Positions 16,389-26,652 of a DNA stretch of 64,000 bases are shown in pieces. The stretch's first letter is position 1. Every line of letters begins with the position of its first letter. The stretch covers positions 248,001 through 312,000 of the forward strand of contig NZ_JRHH01000002.1 in assembly GCF_000757385.1 (NCBI RefSeq), in the 5' to 3' direction. The position numbers and the translations under genes were made by a program. A model generated the notes under the pieces. The model was not told the DNA's origin, searched no databases, and was given only the letters and a program-made list of their open reading frames with translations. This DNA is from Flavobacterium aquatile LMG 4008 = ATCC 11947 (lineage in GTDB: Bacteria; Bacteroidota; Bacteroidia; Flavobacteriales; Flavobacteriaceae).

Positions 16389-19300
16389 ATGAAAAAAATT
16401 ATACTTTTTGTTGCGTTATTAAGTTGTTTTGTTGGAAAAGCACAATACAATTCTTTGGCGCCATGGAATACAACAAATTCTAGCGCAAAATCTGAAAGAG
16501 TTTCTATAGATGAGGTTGTACAATCTTTCAATCAATATTGGGAAAATAGAGATCATTCTAAAAGAGGTAGTGGTTTCAAACCATTTTTGCGTTGGGAAAA
16601 TCATTGGAGAAATAAAACAAACGATCAAGGTTATTTAATCACACCACAAGAAATGTGGGATGCATTCAATCAAAAAAAGGCAGCAAAAGCAAATAAATCT
16701 AGTAATCTTTTAATGCTTCCAACAAGTAATTGGGAACCAGTTGGTCCGTTTACACATTCTAATACTGGCTCTTGGTCTTCTGGTCAAGGAAGAGTAAATA
16801 TTGTTTATGTTGACCCATCAAATCCAAATACTATATATATTGGTGCACCAGCTGGAGGAATTTGGAAATCTCTAGATGCAGGAACTACTTGGGCTCCGTT
16901 GTCAGATAATTTACCTCAAATAGGTGTGTCTGGAATTGCAGTTGATCCTAATAATTCGAATGTAATTTACGTAGCCACTGGAGATTGTGATGCTTCTGAT
17001 ACTTATTCTATAGGGGTTTTAAAAACGACAAATGGAGGCGCAACTTGGAACACCACTGGCCTTACTTTTACAGGAACAAATAAATTGGCAGGAGATATTT
17101 TAATGAATCCATCAAATTCTAATATGCTTTGGGCTGCAACAACCGATGGTATTTACAGAACATTAAATGGTGGAACAACATGGACATTAGAACAAGCAGG
17201 TAATTTCTCACAAGGAAGAATAAGACTAAAACCTGGCGATCCAAATACTGTTTACGCAGTAAGCACAAACCGATTTTATAAATCTACAAATGCAGGAGAT
17301 ACCTTTTCTTCTTTAGCTACTGGGTTACCATTTTCTTCAGGTAGAATGTTAATGGATGTAACCGCAGCAGACTCTAATTATATTTACATATTAAGCACAA
17401 CAACATCTGGTGCGATGCAAGGCGTTTATCGTTCTACAAATGGAGGAACAAACTGGACTCTAACATCTGGAACCAATGATACATTTAATGGTTCTGGTCA
17501 ATCAGGTTATGACTTAGCTTTTGCTGTTTCTCAAACCAATGCAAATGAAATTTATACAGGATGTTTAAACGTATGGAAATCACTTGATGCTGGAGCAACA
17601 TTTAATCAATTAAATAGTTGGAGTGCACCAACACAAGCAACATATACTCATGCAGATATTCATTATCTCCAGTTTTTTGGAACAAAATTATATTGTGGAA
17701 GTGATGGAGGTGTTTATGTGTCAGAAAATAATGGTACTTCTTTTACTGATAAGACGGCTGGCGCACAAATTAGTCAGTTTTACAAAATAGCGGTTTCTAA
17801 ACAATCAGCTTCTAAAATGGTTGGTGGACTTCAAGATAACGGAGGTCATGCTTACAGTGGAAGTCAGTGGAAAAATTATTATGGAGCTGACGGAATGGAT
17901 ACTGCAATTGATCCAACAAACAGTAATCTTTATTATGGTTTTATTCAATTTGGAAGTAACTTATATATCAGTACTAATTCTGGTAATTCTCTTTCTTCTG
18001 GTGTTGGTGCTCCAGCTGCAGAAACTGGAACTAATGATGATGGCGGAAATTGGATTACGCCTTTAGTTGCCAATAATACAGGTGAATTATTTGCTGGATA
18101 TTCTAATTTATATAAGCTTGTTGGTGGTGCTTGGCAATTACAAAATGCTGGTTCTCCTACAGGAAGCGGAAACATTGAATTGGTTGCAGTCGATCCTTCT
18201 AACGATGACAATATGTATGTAGTAAATGGTTCGGGACTACATAAAAGCACTAATAGAGGTCTAACATTTACACAAGTTTATTCTGCTCCAGGAAATATTA
18301 CTTCTATTGACGTTCATTCGTCAAATAGCAACATCATTTACATAACAACGCAAGGAACTTCTGGTCAAGCTTTAAAATCTATTAATGGAGGTACTTCTTT
18401 TACCTCTTTTAGTTCAGGTTTACCAGCAATTGGTAAAAATGTAATTGTTCATCAAGGAAGAGATACAAACAATCCTTTATATCTTGGAACTAGCTTGGGT
18501 GTTTATTACACAGATGATACCATGTCACAATGGGAGCCATTTGATACTAATTTACCAAATGTATCTGTAACGGATTTAGAAATAAACCTTGAAGATGAGA
18601 AAATCATTGCAGCTACTTACGGAAGAGGTATTTGGCAATCAGCTATTCAAATTCAAACGCCACTAAATGATATTAAATTTAATGAGATTCAAAACCCATC
18701 TTCAGTAAATATTAATTGTGCTAATGCTGTTACACCACAAGTTTCGGTGAAAAATAATGGTTCTAACACAATTAATTCTGTGAATTTCAATTATACAGTA
18801 AATGCTGTTACGTATACTTTTACTTGGACTGGAACTATTAATTCAGAACAAACACAAGTAATTAGTTTGCCAGCAGTAACATTACCTAAAGGAATATATA
18901 CTATGAATGTTGTTTCAACAATTGCTGGTGATGCTTACAGTGATAATAATTCGGGATCAACTAATTTCTATTTAAATAATTCAGGAACAGTTAATGTAAC
19001 CAATACTTTTGAAACGGCTACGGATGAATTAATTGAATATAATGAATCAAGTACTACTGGAATTTGGACAAGAGGAGTTAGAACTGGTGGAGCGTTAGCC
19101 TCTGGTTTAAATAACGTTTATAGTACCAATTTAACTGGTAATTATCCAGATTTAACCAAATCATACCTTGTTTCTCAATGTTACGATTTATCTTCTTTAG
19201 CTGGGCCACAAATTAGTTTTAAAATGGCTTTCGACCTAGAAAATAATTGGGATTTAACTTACGTAGAATACTCAACAAATTTTGGGCAAACTTGGCAAGT

Positions 19301-19805
19301 TCTTGGAACACAAGGACCAAACTGGTATAATAGTAATAGAACTCCAGAATCATCAGGAACAGATTGTTTCAATTGTGTTGGTGCTCAATGGACAGGAACT
19401 AATGCTGCATTAACTACCTATTTTTACTCTTTAGCAGCATTAAGTACAGAAACTAATGTGATTTTTAGAATTGTTTTCCATTCAGACGAAGCCGAAAATA
19501 ATCTTGGAGTTGTAGTAGATGATTTCTTAATTAGCGGAACTTTGGCAAATGAGTCATTTAACCTAAATAACATTCAAATTTATCCAAATCCATCTACTGG
19601 AATTTATAATATCTCTGCAGGAAATGCTACAATAGATGAAATTGTAGTATATGATGTCATGGGTAAAATTATAAATTCAAATAAAAATATTCAGACAAAT
19701 GGAAGTAATTCAACAATTGATTTAACCTCTATTTCAAGCGGAATTTATTTTGTGAAAATTACAGCTAACGAGCAATCTACAGTTAAAAGAATTATAAAAA
19801 AATAA
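16389..19805 (+). CDS. Large secreted beta-propeller (BNR/VPS10-like) protein with type IX sorting domain
   Basis: I set the start at the ATG at 16389, which gives the signal peptide MKKIILFVALLSCFVGKAQ; the longer frame from 16341 adds a non-signal extension. The 1138-residue product has an N-terminal region, then many repeats of the form KSLDAGTTW, KTTNGGATWN, RTLNGGTTWT, STNGGTNWT, which are the asparagine-box motifs of sortilin/BNR propellers (about 110-760). An Ig-like segment (770-870) and a jelly-roll-like region follow. The C-terminal sorting domain (about 1065-1138) has IYPNPSTGIYNIS and ends KRIIKK. It is probably exported by the type IX system to the cell surface; its substrate is unknown. 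The M13 peptidase gene follows by 4 bp. Confidence 0.88.
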   Translation: MKKIILFVALLSCFVGKAQYNSLAPWNTTNSSAKSERVSIDEVVQSFNQYWENRDHSKRGSGFKPFLRWENHWRNKTNDQGYLITPQEMWDAFNQKKAAKANKSSNLLMLPTSNWEPVGPFTHSNTGSWSSGQGRVNIVYVDPSNPNTIYIGAPAGGIWKSLDAGTTWAPLSDNLPQIGVSGIAVDPNNSNVIYVATGDCDASDTYSIGVLKTTNGGATWNTTGLTFTGTNKLAGDILMNPSNSNMLWAATTDGIYRTLNGGTTWTLEQAGNFSQGRIRLKPGDPNTVYAVSTNRFYKSTNAGDTFSSLATGLPFSSGRMLMDVTAADSNYIYILSTTTSGAMQGVYRSTNGGTNWTLTSGTNDTFNGSGQSGYDLAFAVSQTNANEIYTGCLNVWKSLDAGATFNQLNSWSAPTQATYTHADIHYLQFFGTKLYCGSDGGVYVSENNGTSFTDKTAGAQISQFYKIAVSKQSASKMVGGLQDNGGHAYSGSQWKNYYGADGMDTAIDPTNSNLYYGFIQFGSNLYISTNSGNSLSSGVGAPAAETGTNDDGGNWITPLVANNTGELFAGYSNLYKLVGGAWQLQNAGSPTGSGNIELVAVDPSNDDNMYVVNGSGLHKSTNRGLTFTQVYSAPGNITSIDVHSSNSNIIYITTQGTSGQALKSINGGTSFTSFSSGLPAIGKNVIVHQGRDTNNPLYLGTSLGVYYTDDTMSQWEPFDTNLPNVSVTDLEINLEDEKIIAATYGRGIWQSAIQIQTPLNDIKFNEIQNPSSVNINCANAVTPQVSVKNNGSNTINSVNFNYTVNAVTYTFTWTGTINSEQTQVISLPAVTLPKGIYTMNVVSTIAGDAYSDNNSGSTNFYLNNSGTVNVTNTFETATDELIEYNESSTTGIWTRGVRTGGALASGLNNVYSTNLTGNYPDLTKSYLVSQCYDLSSLAGPQISFKMAFDLENNWDLTYVEYSTNFGQTWQVLGTQGPNWYNSNRTPESSGTDCFNCVGAQWTGTNAALTTYFYSLAALSTETNVIFRIVFHSDEAENNLGVVVDDFLISGTLANESFNLNNIQIYPNPSTGIYNISAGNATIDEIVVYDVMGKIINSNKNIQTNGSNSTIDLTSISSGIYFVKITANEQSTVKRIIKK

Positions 19806-19809
19806 TACT

Positions 19810-21861
19810 ATGCAATCAAAAATAAGATCAATTTCGTTATTTGCTACAGTAGCTTTTTTTGGTGTTTGCCAAATGAATGCGCAACAAAAAAATCCGGGAA
19901 TTAATCTTGATTTTATGGATAAATCTGTAAAACCAGGAGACGACTTTTTTAGATATGTAAACGGAACTTGGGTAGACAAAACAGAAATCCCAAGTGATCG
20001 AGTACGTTGGGGAAGTTTTGATGAATTACGTCAAAATACCGATAGAGATGCACTTGACATTTTAAAAGAAGCTGCAGCAAATAAAAAACTAGATCCAAAT
20101 TCAGATCAAGCAAAAGCCGTTAATGTTTTTCAAACGTATATGGACACCATTTCAAGAAACAAACTTGGAATAAATCCTATAAAAGAGACTTTAGCTAAAA
20201 TTAATGCCATCAAATCGGTCAACGATTTAAACAAATTAATTACCGAAATGCAACCAGAAGGCGGATTAGGTTTTTACGGAATTGGTGTTGGTCCCGATGC
20301 AAAAAACAGTAATAGAAATGTTGTAAACATTGGTCTTGGAAGTTTAGGTTTAGCCGACAGAGATTATTATGTATCGGATGAAGCTGATTCTAAAGAAAAA
20401 AGAGAAAAATATGTACTCCATGTTGCCAAAATGCTGCAATTCCTTGGTGATAAACCAGATGTAGCTTTAGCAAATGCCAAAAAAGTTTTAGCTATTGAAA
20501 CTGCAATGGCAACACCAAGATTGGATAGAGTTGAAAGAAGAGACAGACGTAAAACTTACAATCCGATGTCGGTTGCCGATTTACAAAAGTTAACGCCATC
20601 GGTAAATTGGAACAATTACATTAAAGGAGTTGGTCTTCCAGCAGTTGATTCTGTTATTGTATCGCAACCTAAATACATGACGTCATTAGAAACGGTTTTT
20701 AAAGAGAATAAAATCGAAGAATGGAAAGCATATTTACGTTGGACTTTATTAAATAATTCATCAAATGTTTTAACAACTGAAATCGAAAAAGCAAATTGGG
20801 ATTTTTATAGTAAAACATTGCAAGGTGCCAAAGCGCAACGTCCAAGAGAAGAACGCGCACTTCAAGTGGTAAACGGAACGGTTGGTGAAGCTTTAGGGAA
20901 ATTATATGTTGAGAAAAAATTCCCAGCCGAAGCTAAAGAAAAAGCCAAAAAAATGATTGAAAATGTTTTCTTAGCATTTGAAAACAGAATCAATAATTTA
21001 CCTTGGATGACACCAGAAACTAGAAAAGGCGCTATCGAAAAACTTAAAAAATCTAAAGTAAAAATTGGTTATCCAGACAAGTGGAAAGATTATTCTAAAC
21101 TGGTTATAAAAAGTAAAGAAAACGGCGGAAGCTATTATGAAAACATGAAAAATGTTTCTAAATGGGGTTTCCAAGAAAATATTGCCGACTTAAATAAACC
21201 AGTAGATAAAACACGTTGGGGAATGTCGCCACAAACGGTGAACGCATATTACAATGCATCGTATAACGAAATTGTATTTCCAGCAGCAATTTTACAACCA
21301 CCATTTTACGATTATAAAGCCGATGAAGCTGTAAATTATGGCGGAATTGGAGCAGTAATCGGTCACGAAATCTCACACGGATTTGACGATTCGGGTTCAA
21401 GATATAACGCAGATGGAAACCTAGTAAACTGGTGGACAGAAGACGATTTAAAACAATTTACTGGTCTTGGTGGAGCACTTGCAGCACAATACAGTGCATT
21501 AGAACCAATTCCAGGAACTTTCGTTGACGGTAAATTTACACTTGGTGAAAACATTGGAGATTTAGGCGGAATCAACGCAGCTTATGATGGTTTACAAATA
21601 CATTTAAAGCAAAATGGAAATCCTGGTTTAATTGACGGTTACACACCAGAACAACGATTATTTATTTCTTGGGCAACCATTTGGAGAACCAAAATAAGAG
21701 ATGAAGCCATCAAGAATTTTGTTAAAACCGATACGCATTCACCAGGAATGTATCGCGCTTATGTACCACTTCAAAATGTTGATTCTTTCTACAAAGCATT
21801 CGATATTAAAGAAACAGATAAGTTGTATGTAAAGCCAGAAAACAGAGTTAAAATCTGGTAA
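19810..21861 (+). CDS. M13 family metallopeptidase (neprilysin/PepO-like)
   Basis: 683 residues with a signal peptide (to about residue 25, MNAQQ). The zinc motif is HEISH (519-523) in GAVIGHEISHGFDDSG, and the third ligand Glu with its Asp partner is in GENIGDLGGINAAYDG. NAYYNASYNEIVFPAAIL and the ending VKPENRVKIW are also family marks. M13 enzymes cleave small peptides; this one should be periplasmic or surface-exposed. It follows the propeller gene by 4 bp and is closed by a strong terminator. Confidence 0.95.
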   Translation: MQSKIRSISLFATVAFFGVCQMNAQQKNPGINLDFMDKSVKPGDDFFRYVNGTWVDKTEIPSDRVRWGSFDELRQNTDRDALDILKEAAANKKLDPNSDQAKAVNVFQTYMDTISRNKLGINPIKETLAKINAIKSVNDLNKLITEMQPEGGLGFYGIGVGPDAKNSNRNVVNIGLGSLGLADRDYYVSDEADSKEKREKYVLHVAKMLQFLGDKPDVALANAKKVLAIETAMATPRLDRVERRDRRKTYNPMSVADLQKLTPSVNWNNYIKGVGLPAVDSVIVSQPKYMTSLETVFKENKIEEWKAYLRWTLLNNSSNVLTTEIEKANWDFYSKTLQGAKAQRPREERALQVVNGTVGEALGKLYVEKKFPAEAKEKAKKMIENVFLAFENRINNLPWMTPETRKGAIEKLKKSKVKIGYPDKWKDYSKLVIKSKENGGSYYENMKNVSKWGFQENIADLNKPVDKTRWGMSPQTVNAYYNASYNEIVFPAAILQPPFYDYKADEAVNYGGIGAVIGHEISHGFDDSGSRYNADGNLVNWWTEDDLKQFTGLGGALAAQYSALEPIPGTFVDGKFTLGENIGDLGGINAAYDGLQIHLKQNGNPGLIDGYTPEQRLFISWATIWRTKIRDEAIKNFVKTDTHSPGMYRAYVPLQNVDSFYKAFDIKETDKLYVKPENRVKIW

Positions 21862-21884
21862 GAAATTATAAAAAACTAATCATT

Positions 21885-21910
21885 GAGGCGCAAAATTTTG
21901 CGCCTCTTTT
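21885..21910 (+). terminator. Rho-independent terminator after the M13 peptidase
   Basis: Perfect 11-bp arms GAGGCGCAAAA / TTTTGCGCCTC (21885-21895 and 21896-21906) with no unpaired loop as drawn, followed by TTTT. It lies 23 bp after the peptidase stop and 17 bp before the next gene. Confidence 0.85.
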
Positions 21911-21927
21911 CATACTAATTTAAATTT

Positions 21928-22650
21928 ATGAAGAAACTATTTTTATTGATTTTGTTGTCAAGTTTTTTTGGGTTTTCTCAAGAAAAGATGGAACTTATTT
22001 ATAAAGTAAAAAGTAGTGAATCTATGTTTGATCCAACAGATGAAAATTCAAAATCTATTAAAGAGTACATCCTCAAAATGGAAGCTCAATTAGAAGATTT
22101 GACTTATTCATTAAGGTTAAAAGGAAATGAATCATTATGGTTCTTACACAATAAAGAGTCTTATTCTATGGCACACATGGGAAAAGCTTTTGGTGGCGAT
22201 AATAGTTATTTTTTTGATGATTTATCTAAAAATTATATCGAGCAAAGACTTTTTCTTGATAATTATTTCATTGTAAACAAAAAACAAAAGGACTTTAAAT
22301 GGGAATTATTTAACGAAACTAAAGAAATACTAGGCTATACATGTTATAAAGCAGTTTCTAAAGAGGTCAAATTAATTAACGGAAAAGACAAAACATTTTA
22401 TACAATTGCTTGGTATGCACCAGCATTAAAATATCAAGTTGGTCCACAAGATTTTGGTGGATTGGATGGTTTGATTTTAGAATTAATAGATAAAAAAAGA
22501 AAGTACTATTGCACTGAAATCCTCTCTCCAGATAAAATGCCAATGTTTATTTTAGAAAAACCAATTAGAGGAAAGGTAGTAAATGAAGAAGAATATTTGA
22601 CAGAAATGAATAAACTAGCAGAGGAAAGAGGATTTCCTACTTCTAAGTAA
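21928..22650 (+). CDS. GLPGLI family secreted protein
   Basis: 240 residues with a signal peptide (MKKLFLLILLSSFFGFSQ). The family hallmark is AWYAPALKYQVGPQDF followed by GGLDGLILELID, the GLPGLI segment with one change (D for P). ETKEILGYTCYKAVSKEV is also typical. GLPGLI proteins are widespread in Bacteroidota, are exported, and have no known function. It stands alone here, unlike the three-gene cluster at the end of the window. Confidence 0.85.
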   Translation: MKKLFLLILLSSFFGFSQEKMELIYKVKSSESMFDPTDENSKSIKEYILKMEAQLEDLTYSLRLKGNESLWFLHNKESYSMAHMGKAFGGDNSYFFDDLSKNYIEQRLFLDNYFIVNKKQKDFKWELFNETKEILGYTCYKAVSKEVKLINGKDKTFYTIAWYAPALKYQVGPQDFGGLDGLILELIDKKRKYYCTEILSPDKMPMFILEKPIRGKVVNEEEYLTEMNKLAEERGFPTSK

Positions 22651-22679
22651 TTTCTTAACCTAACAATCAATTCCTTAAT

Positions 22680-23504
22680 TTAATATCGTTTTATTTCAAA
22701 TTTATAATTCAAAACTGTTTCAACCTTATCACTCAAAATCGTCTTCCCGACAGAAGGTTTACTTTCGTCAAATTCTGGTAAAGATAAATCAAGATCAATT
22801 GCTTTTTTAGTATAGTATTTTTTTCGAGTTGGATGAAATGGCGCAACCGCATTAAAGACTTCATTGGATTTGTCATTTTGTCCCGACGTTTCGGAATGTT
22901 TCAGAATCGCTTCAATAATTCCAATGCAATCTATTTGATGGATTAAATTTATTGGTCCGATTGGGTTTTCAATATTTTTTCTTCCTGCCAAAAACTTTAT
23001 TGGATGTCTATCATCACCAATCAATCCACCAAAACGAACAATTGTTGTTTGGAAATTTTTATTGCTTTGCAAAATATGTTCAGCTTCCAGTAATTGCCTT
23101 CCGCTTTCAGTATCAGGATTTGGTTTTGTTTCTTCAGTTATTATCGAATTGTCGTCTGCATAAACCGAAGTTGAACTAACAAAAATCACTTTGTCAACCG
23201 ATGATTTTTCAATAAACGGAATTATATTTTGGATTTTTGCAACAAAGTTTTCGGTAGAATTTCCTCTCAATTTCGGTGGAATATCGATTATTAAAATATC
23301 TGAATTTGATAAAAATAAATCAATATTTCCCTCAATTCTATCTTCAAATAAATTAATCTGAAAAGGTAAAATTCCAGCTTTTTCTAAAACAGCAATTTTT
23401 TCCACGGAAGTTGTAGAACCATTTATTGAAAATCCTTTTTCCAACAACGTTTTTGCTAATGGTAATCCCAGCCAACCACAACCTAAAATACTAATTTGTT
23501 TCAT
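22680..23504 (-). CDS. NAD(P)-dependent SDR family protein (YeeZ-like)
   Basis: 274 residues. It opens with a Rossmann fold (SILGCGWLGLPLAKTLLEKG), and the variant GCGWLG is typical of the YeeZ-like extended SDR proteins. FVSSTSVYADD looks like the catalytic Ser/Tyr strand, but the usual YxxxK is not evident, so enzymatic activity is uncertain. It is cytoplasmic. A dispersed repeat separates it from the M28 peptidase gene. Confidence 0.78.
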   Translation of the reverse strand: MKQISILGCGWLGLPLAKTLLEKGFSINGSTTSVEKIAVLEKAGILPFQINLFEDRIEGNIDLFLSNSDILIIDIPPKLRGNSTENFVAKIQNIIPFIEKSSVDKVIFVSSTSVYADDNSIITEETKPNPDTESGRQLLEAEHILQSNKNFQTTIVRFGGLIGDDRHPIKFLAGRKNIENPIGPINLIHQIDCIGIIEAILKHSETSGQNDKSNEVFNAVAPFHPTRKKYYTKKAIDLDLSLPEFDESKPSVGKTILSDKVETVLNYKFEIKRY

Positions 23505-23519
23505 AGTAAAGAATCAAAG

Positions 23520-23557
23520 TTTTGCCACAAAGCCACAAAGGCACAAAGTTTTTATCA
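23520..23557. repeat. Dispersed repeat half-element, TTGCCACAAAG family
   Basis: TTTTGCCACAAAGCCACAAA followed by GGCACAAAGTTTTT. The same theme recurs at 48324-48443 as a full inverted pair, and in diverged form at 31673-31707. It sits between two minus-strand genes. Confidence 0.6.
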
Positions 23558-23565
23558 GTGAAAAT

Positions 23566-25947
23566 TTATTCTGTTACCGATTGTTTTAAAGTATCAATTA
23601 CTACTTTTGTCGGGTTTTTTGGAGGCAAATATCCAACCATAATTTCAAGTTTTTCGCTCGCTTTCACTTTCCCTTTTACTATTACGGCATCCGTTAAAAC
23701 AAATGGAGTTGGAATCATCCAATCGCGTCTTTTTGCCATACTAAATAATGGATTCGTCATCAAATCGAAAGAACTTTCCACAAAATTCATATCCAATTTA
23801 TCGTTACTCGAAATCGAAAATTCTAATTCCAAAGGTAAATTATCCACCACATAATAACTCAAAATTTTATTGCTTATTTTCCCCGAAATTTTACTTTCTA
23901 AGTCAATCGATTTTACTCCATTGGCTCTCAAATTGTTGATTTTTGTATTTGAAAAAATGTCATATCGGTTTACTTTTCTATTTGGCGAAAGCTTAATTTT
24001 CAAATAGCGTTGCGAGCCAATTACAGAATCTTTTAAAAATTCAATAGTTGGTTTTGCAATATTTTTCAAAGGCGCATCACTCATAAAAGTAAATTCTGAA
24101 CCATATTTGCTGTACAATTTATTAGTATTTAATGATTTGGCATCTTTGGGATTTTCGCCCAAATAGCCTTTAGTAAATTCGTCTAAGTTCGTGTCGTAAG
24201 TTGCCCAATTCGCTTTATTTGTATCAGCATTTAAAACATAAACTAAACTATTAGGTTTTGCTTTTCCATAAACATAATCGCTCGATTGATGTGCTTTTAT
24301 AAAAAACGCAATCGCTACTAAAAAGAATAAAGTTGCCCAGAGTTTCTTTTGTGTAAACGAACCAAAAATTGGCAACAATAAAACAAAACTTAAAACGGTT
24401 AAAACCGAACTTCCAACCAATATTTTCAATCCCAAACCAATTGGAAACATTTGAATAAATGGCGCTAAAATTACCAAAGTTGGAACTGCCAAAATCAGAT
24501 TTAAAACCGAATTTGTTTTTTGAGTAATCACATAATAGCCCAACATGAATGTGCTAAAAATTACTGGAATTATTAAAAATCCAGCGCCTTTGAGTTTCAA
24601 GAAAATTCCAATATTTAATAGTAACCAAATAAATAAAGGAGCAATCATCTGATTCATTTCTAGATATTTTTTAGCAGTTTTCGCATAAAATAAAAAGCAA
24701 ATTGCTAACGTCAAACATACAAATCCATAAATGTAATCGTGACCATTATAAGTAAATCCGTGAAGAACATCATTGTATTGTGGATAAATGGCAAGCAAAG
24801 TTTTCCATCCTAAAAAAGTGATTCCACCACCAATAATTAATGAGCCTAATATTGGAATAAATCCTTTTATAATCTCGTCTACGCGTAAGAGTTGTTTGCC
24901 TAATCCGATGAAAATAAAAATTAGAAACAGTCCAAAAGCAATAATCAACATTGGTAAAACCCATTCAAATGGATAACTCAAAAATGAAAACGGAATTGAA
25001 AAGTAAACTTTGTCTTGTTTAGAATTCAAATTAGACAAATCAGAATTAGAGAAATGTTTCAACAAAGGAAACAAATACGTTCCTTGATGCGCCAAGGTTT
25101 TTGGATCTAAATGTTCATATTTATCTTGTGAAGTATGGTAATCAAAATGGTCGTCAATAAAAGCGAAATTGAATCCTTGAATTTTACCACTTTCTCTAAA
25201 AACAGTTAAATCGGTATCATTAGGCAACATTTTATAAATGCTATACATCAACGAATTTGAAACCGAATAGTGCAATTTTCCATCAGAAAAACCATCTACC
25301 ATTTTGGCATTTCCTTTGTTGGTTTCCATCAGCATATAACTTGGTCCGCCACTTCCACGAGCTTCAAAATTTAAAACTAAACCGACTTCTTTCGCCCATT
25401 TATGCTGAGTTACAAAAAGCGCCGCACCATTCAATCCCAATTCCTCAGCATCCGAAAATAGGATGATAATATCATTTTTGTGTTTTGTTTTAGTATGTAA
25501 AAAAGCACGAACGCTTTCAAGAATAGTTGCCACTCCAGAAGCATCGTCACTCGCGCCATGAGAATAAGAATGTGGTGCCGAATCATAATGAGAAAGTAAC
25601 AATAAAGCTTTAGAATTTGCCGAACCTTTTATTCTTGCCAAAACATTTTTAGATTTTACCAAAGTACCTTTTTCGGTCATCGTAAAACCTTCTTGAAAAG
25701 TAGCATCCAAACCTAAATTTTGCAATTCTTTGACCAAATATTGCGCAACAACTTCATGGTTTTCCGAACCTACGTAATGTGGTTTGGCTGTCATTTCTTT
25801 CACTTTTACCAAAGCACGATTTGTAGAAAATTCCGAAAGAGGTGCTTCGGTTGCGTCATACTTTTGAGGCATCATAAAATAAAAAATGCCCGTCAATAGT
25901 GCCACAAGCACCAACATGGAATAAAGAGAAGTGTAGTTTTTTTTCAT
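23566..25947 (-). CDS. Large membrane M28 family zinc peptidase
   Basis: 793 residues. A signal anchor (about 8-27) precedes an M28 peptidase domain (about 50-310) with LLLLSHYDSAPHS, GASDDASGVAT, LFSDAEELGLNGA and NFEARGSGGPSYM, which carry the expected His, Asp and Glu metal ligands. Around residues 330-590 there are eight or so membrane helices, and then a C-terminal beta-rich periplasmic part. This matches M28 peptidases of the ER-aminopeptidase-like type. It probably cleaves N-terminal residues of peptides in the periplasm. Confidence 0.9.
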   Translation of the reverse strand: MKKNYTSLYSMLVLVALLTGIFYFMMPQKYDATEAPLSEFSTNRALVKVKEMTAKPHYVGSENHEVVAQYLVKELQNLGLDATFQEGFTMTEKGTLVKSKNVLARIKGSANSKALLLLSHYDSAPHSYSHGASDDASGVATILESVRAFLHTKTKHKNDIIILFSDAEELGLNGAALFVTQHKWAKEVGLVLNFEARGSGGPSYMLMETNKGNAKMVDGFSDGKLHYSVSNSLMYSIYKMLPNDTDLTVFRESGKIQGFNFAFIDDHFDYHTSQDKYEHLDPKTLAHQGTYLFPLLKHFSNSDLSNLNSKQDKVYFSIPFSFLSYPFEWVLPMLIIAFGLFLIFIFIGLGKQLLRVDEIIKGFIPILGSLIIGGGITFLGWKTLLAIYPQYNDVLHGFTYNGHDYIYGFVCLTLAICFLFYAKTAKKYLEMNQMIAPLFIWLLLNIGIFLKLKGAGFLIIPVIFSTFMLGYYVITQKTNSVLNLILAVPTLVILAPFIQMFPIGLGLKILVGSSVLTVLSFVLLLPIFGSFTQKKLWATLFFLVAIAFFIKAHQSSDYVYGKAKPNSLVYVLNADTNKANWATYDTNLDEFTKGYLGENPKDAKSLNTNKLYSKYGSEFTFMSDAPLKNIAKPTIEFLKDSVIGSQRYLKIKLSPNRKVNRYDIFSNTKINNLRANGVKSIDLESKISGKISNKILSYYVVDNLPLELEFSISSNDKLDMNFVESSFDLMTNPLFSMAKRRDWMIPTPFVLTDAVIVKGKVKASEKLEIMVGYLPPKNPTKVVIDTLKQSVTE

Positions 25948-26032
25948 TTATACTGAACTAGTTTCTGTATCTTTTTTTAGATACTTTATTATTTTTATAA
26001 CTTCGTACTTTGAATTTCGTACCTCGTACTTT

Positions 26033-26383
26033 CTAATATTCCTTCTTCACCAACATATAAAAATCATTTTCAAGAAAACGATACCCTTGATCGTATACAA
26101 AATGATAAGTATTCCCAGTATTGGTGTTTAAAATATTGGTAAAATACTCAAAGTCAAATCCCTTACTCAACAATTTTGTCTTTGTAATTTTCGATTTTCC
26201 TTCGGTATTGGCTTCACTCAAAATGCGGTAATTTTTGCGCAATTTGTTGTTCACATTACGCATATAATTGTTGCTGTCTTTGTTAATTTTATTGTTGTAT
26301 GCATTTCGGCAACCATCGCTACAGAACTTTTTGTCCTCGCGACCAACAATTTTTTCGTTACATTCTAAACAATTTTTACTCAT
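26033..26383 (-). CDS. Small zinc-ribbon protein
   Basis: 116 residues with CLECNEKIVGREDKKFCSDGC near the N-terminus (CxxC...CxxxC), the pattern of a zinc-ribbon or DUF2116-like protein. The remainder is basic and then beta-rich (FDFEYFTNILNTNTGNTY), with no recognisable catalytic motif. It could be a nucleic-acid- or protein-binding factor. It follows the upstream repeat-rich gap and lies 85 bp before the M28 peptidase start. Confidence 0.7.
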   Translation of the reverse strand: MSKNCLECNEKIVGREDKKFCSDGCRNAYNNKINKDSNNYMRNVNNKLRKNYRILSEANTEGKSKITKTKLLSKGFDFEYFTNILNTNTGNTYHFVYDQGYRFLENDFYMLVKKEY

Positions 26384-26390
26384 AGTTTTG

Positions 26391-26652
26391 TCATTGCGAA
26401 GAATGAAGCAATCTCATCATTCTCTGTTATTTTTAAGGAGCGAATGGCTCGGGCATTTTTGGTTTCCTTATTCCTGCTTTTCGTTCTACTTCGTGCCACT
26501 ACAATCAGGGCTAGATTGGTTTTGTCTTTTGTAAATGTCAAACTTAACTAAAACATCTATCCAAACAATGTTGCGTTAGGGACTGAAGCGGCATCCTTTT
26601 TTTGCAAAAAAAAGATACAGCGGAAAGCCCGACCTGAAAGGGAACGCCCAAA
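26391..26652. repeat. Composite of three dispersed repeat elements
   Basis: Between the zinc-ribbon gene and the GNAT-nitrilase stop there is no gene but three repeat types. GTCATTGCGAAGAATGAAGC (from 26391) is a motif I recall as dispersed. GCGAATGGCT...ATCAGGGCTAG (26440-26514) is the family seen at 15471. From about 26571 comes GCGTTAGGGACTGAAGCGGC, then ATCC-T7-GC-A8-GAT (a hairpin), then GCCCGACCTGAAAGGGAACG to about 26649; this last type is familiar from many Bacteroidota genomes. The hairpin may serve as a terminator for neighbouring transcripts. Confidence 0.6.
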
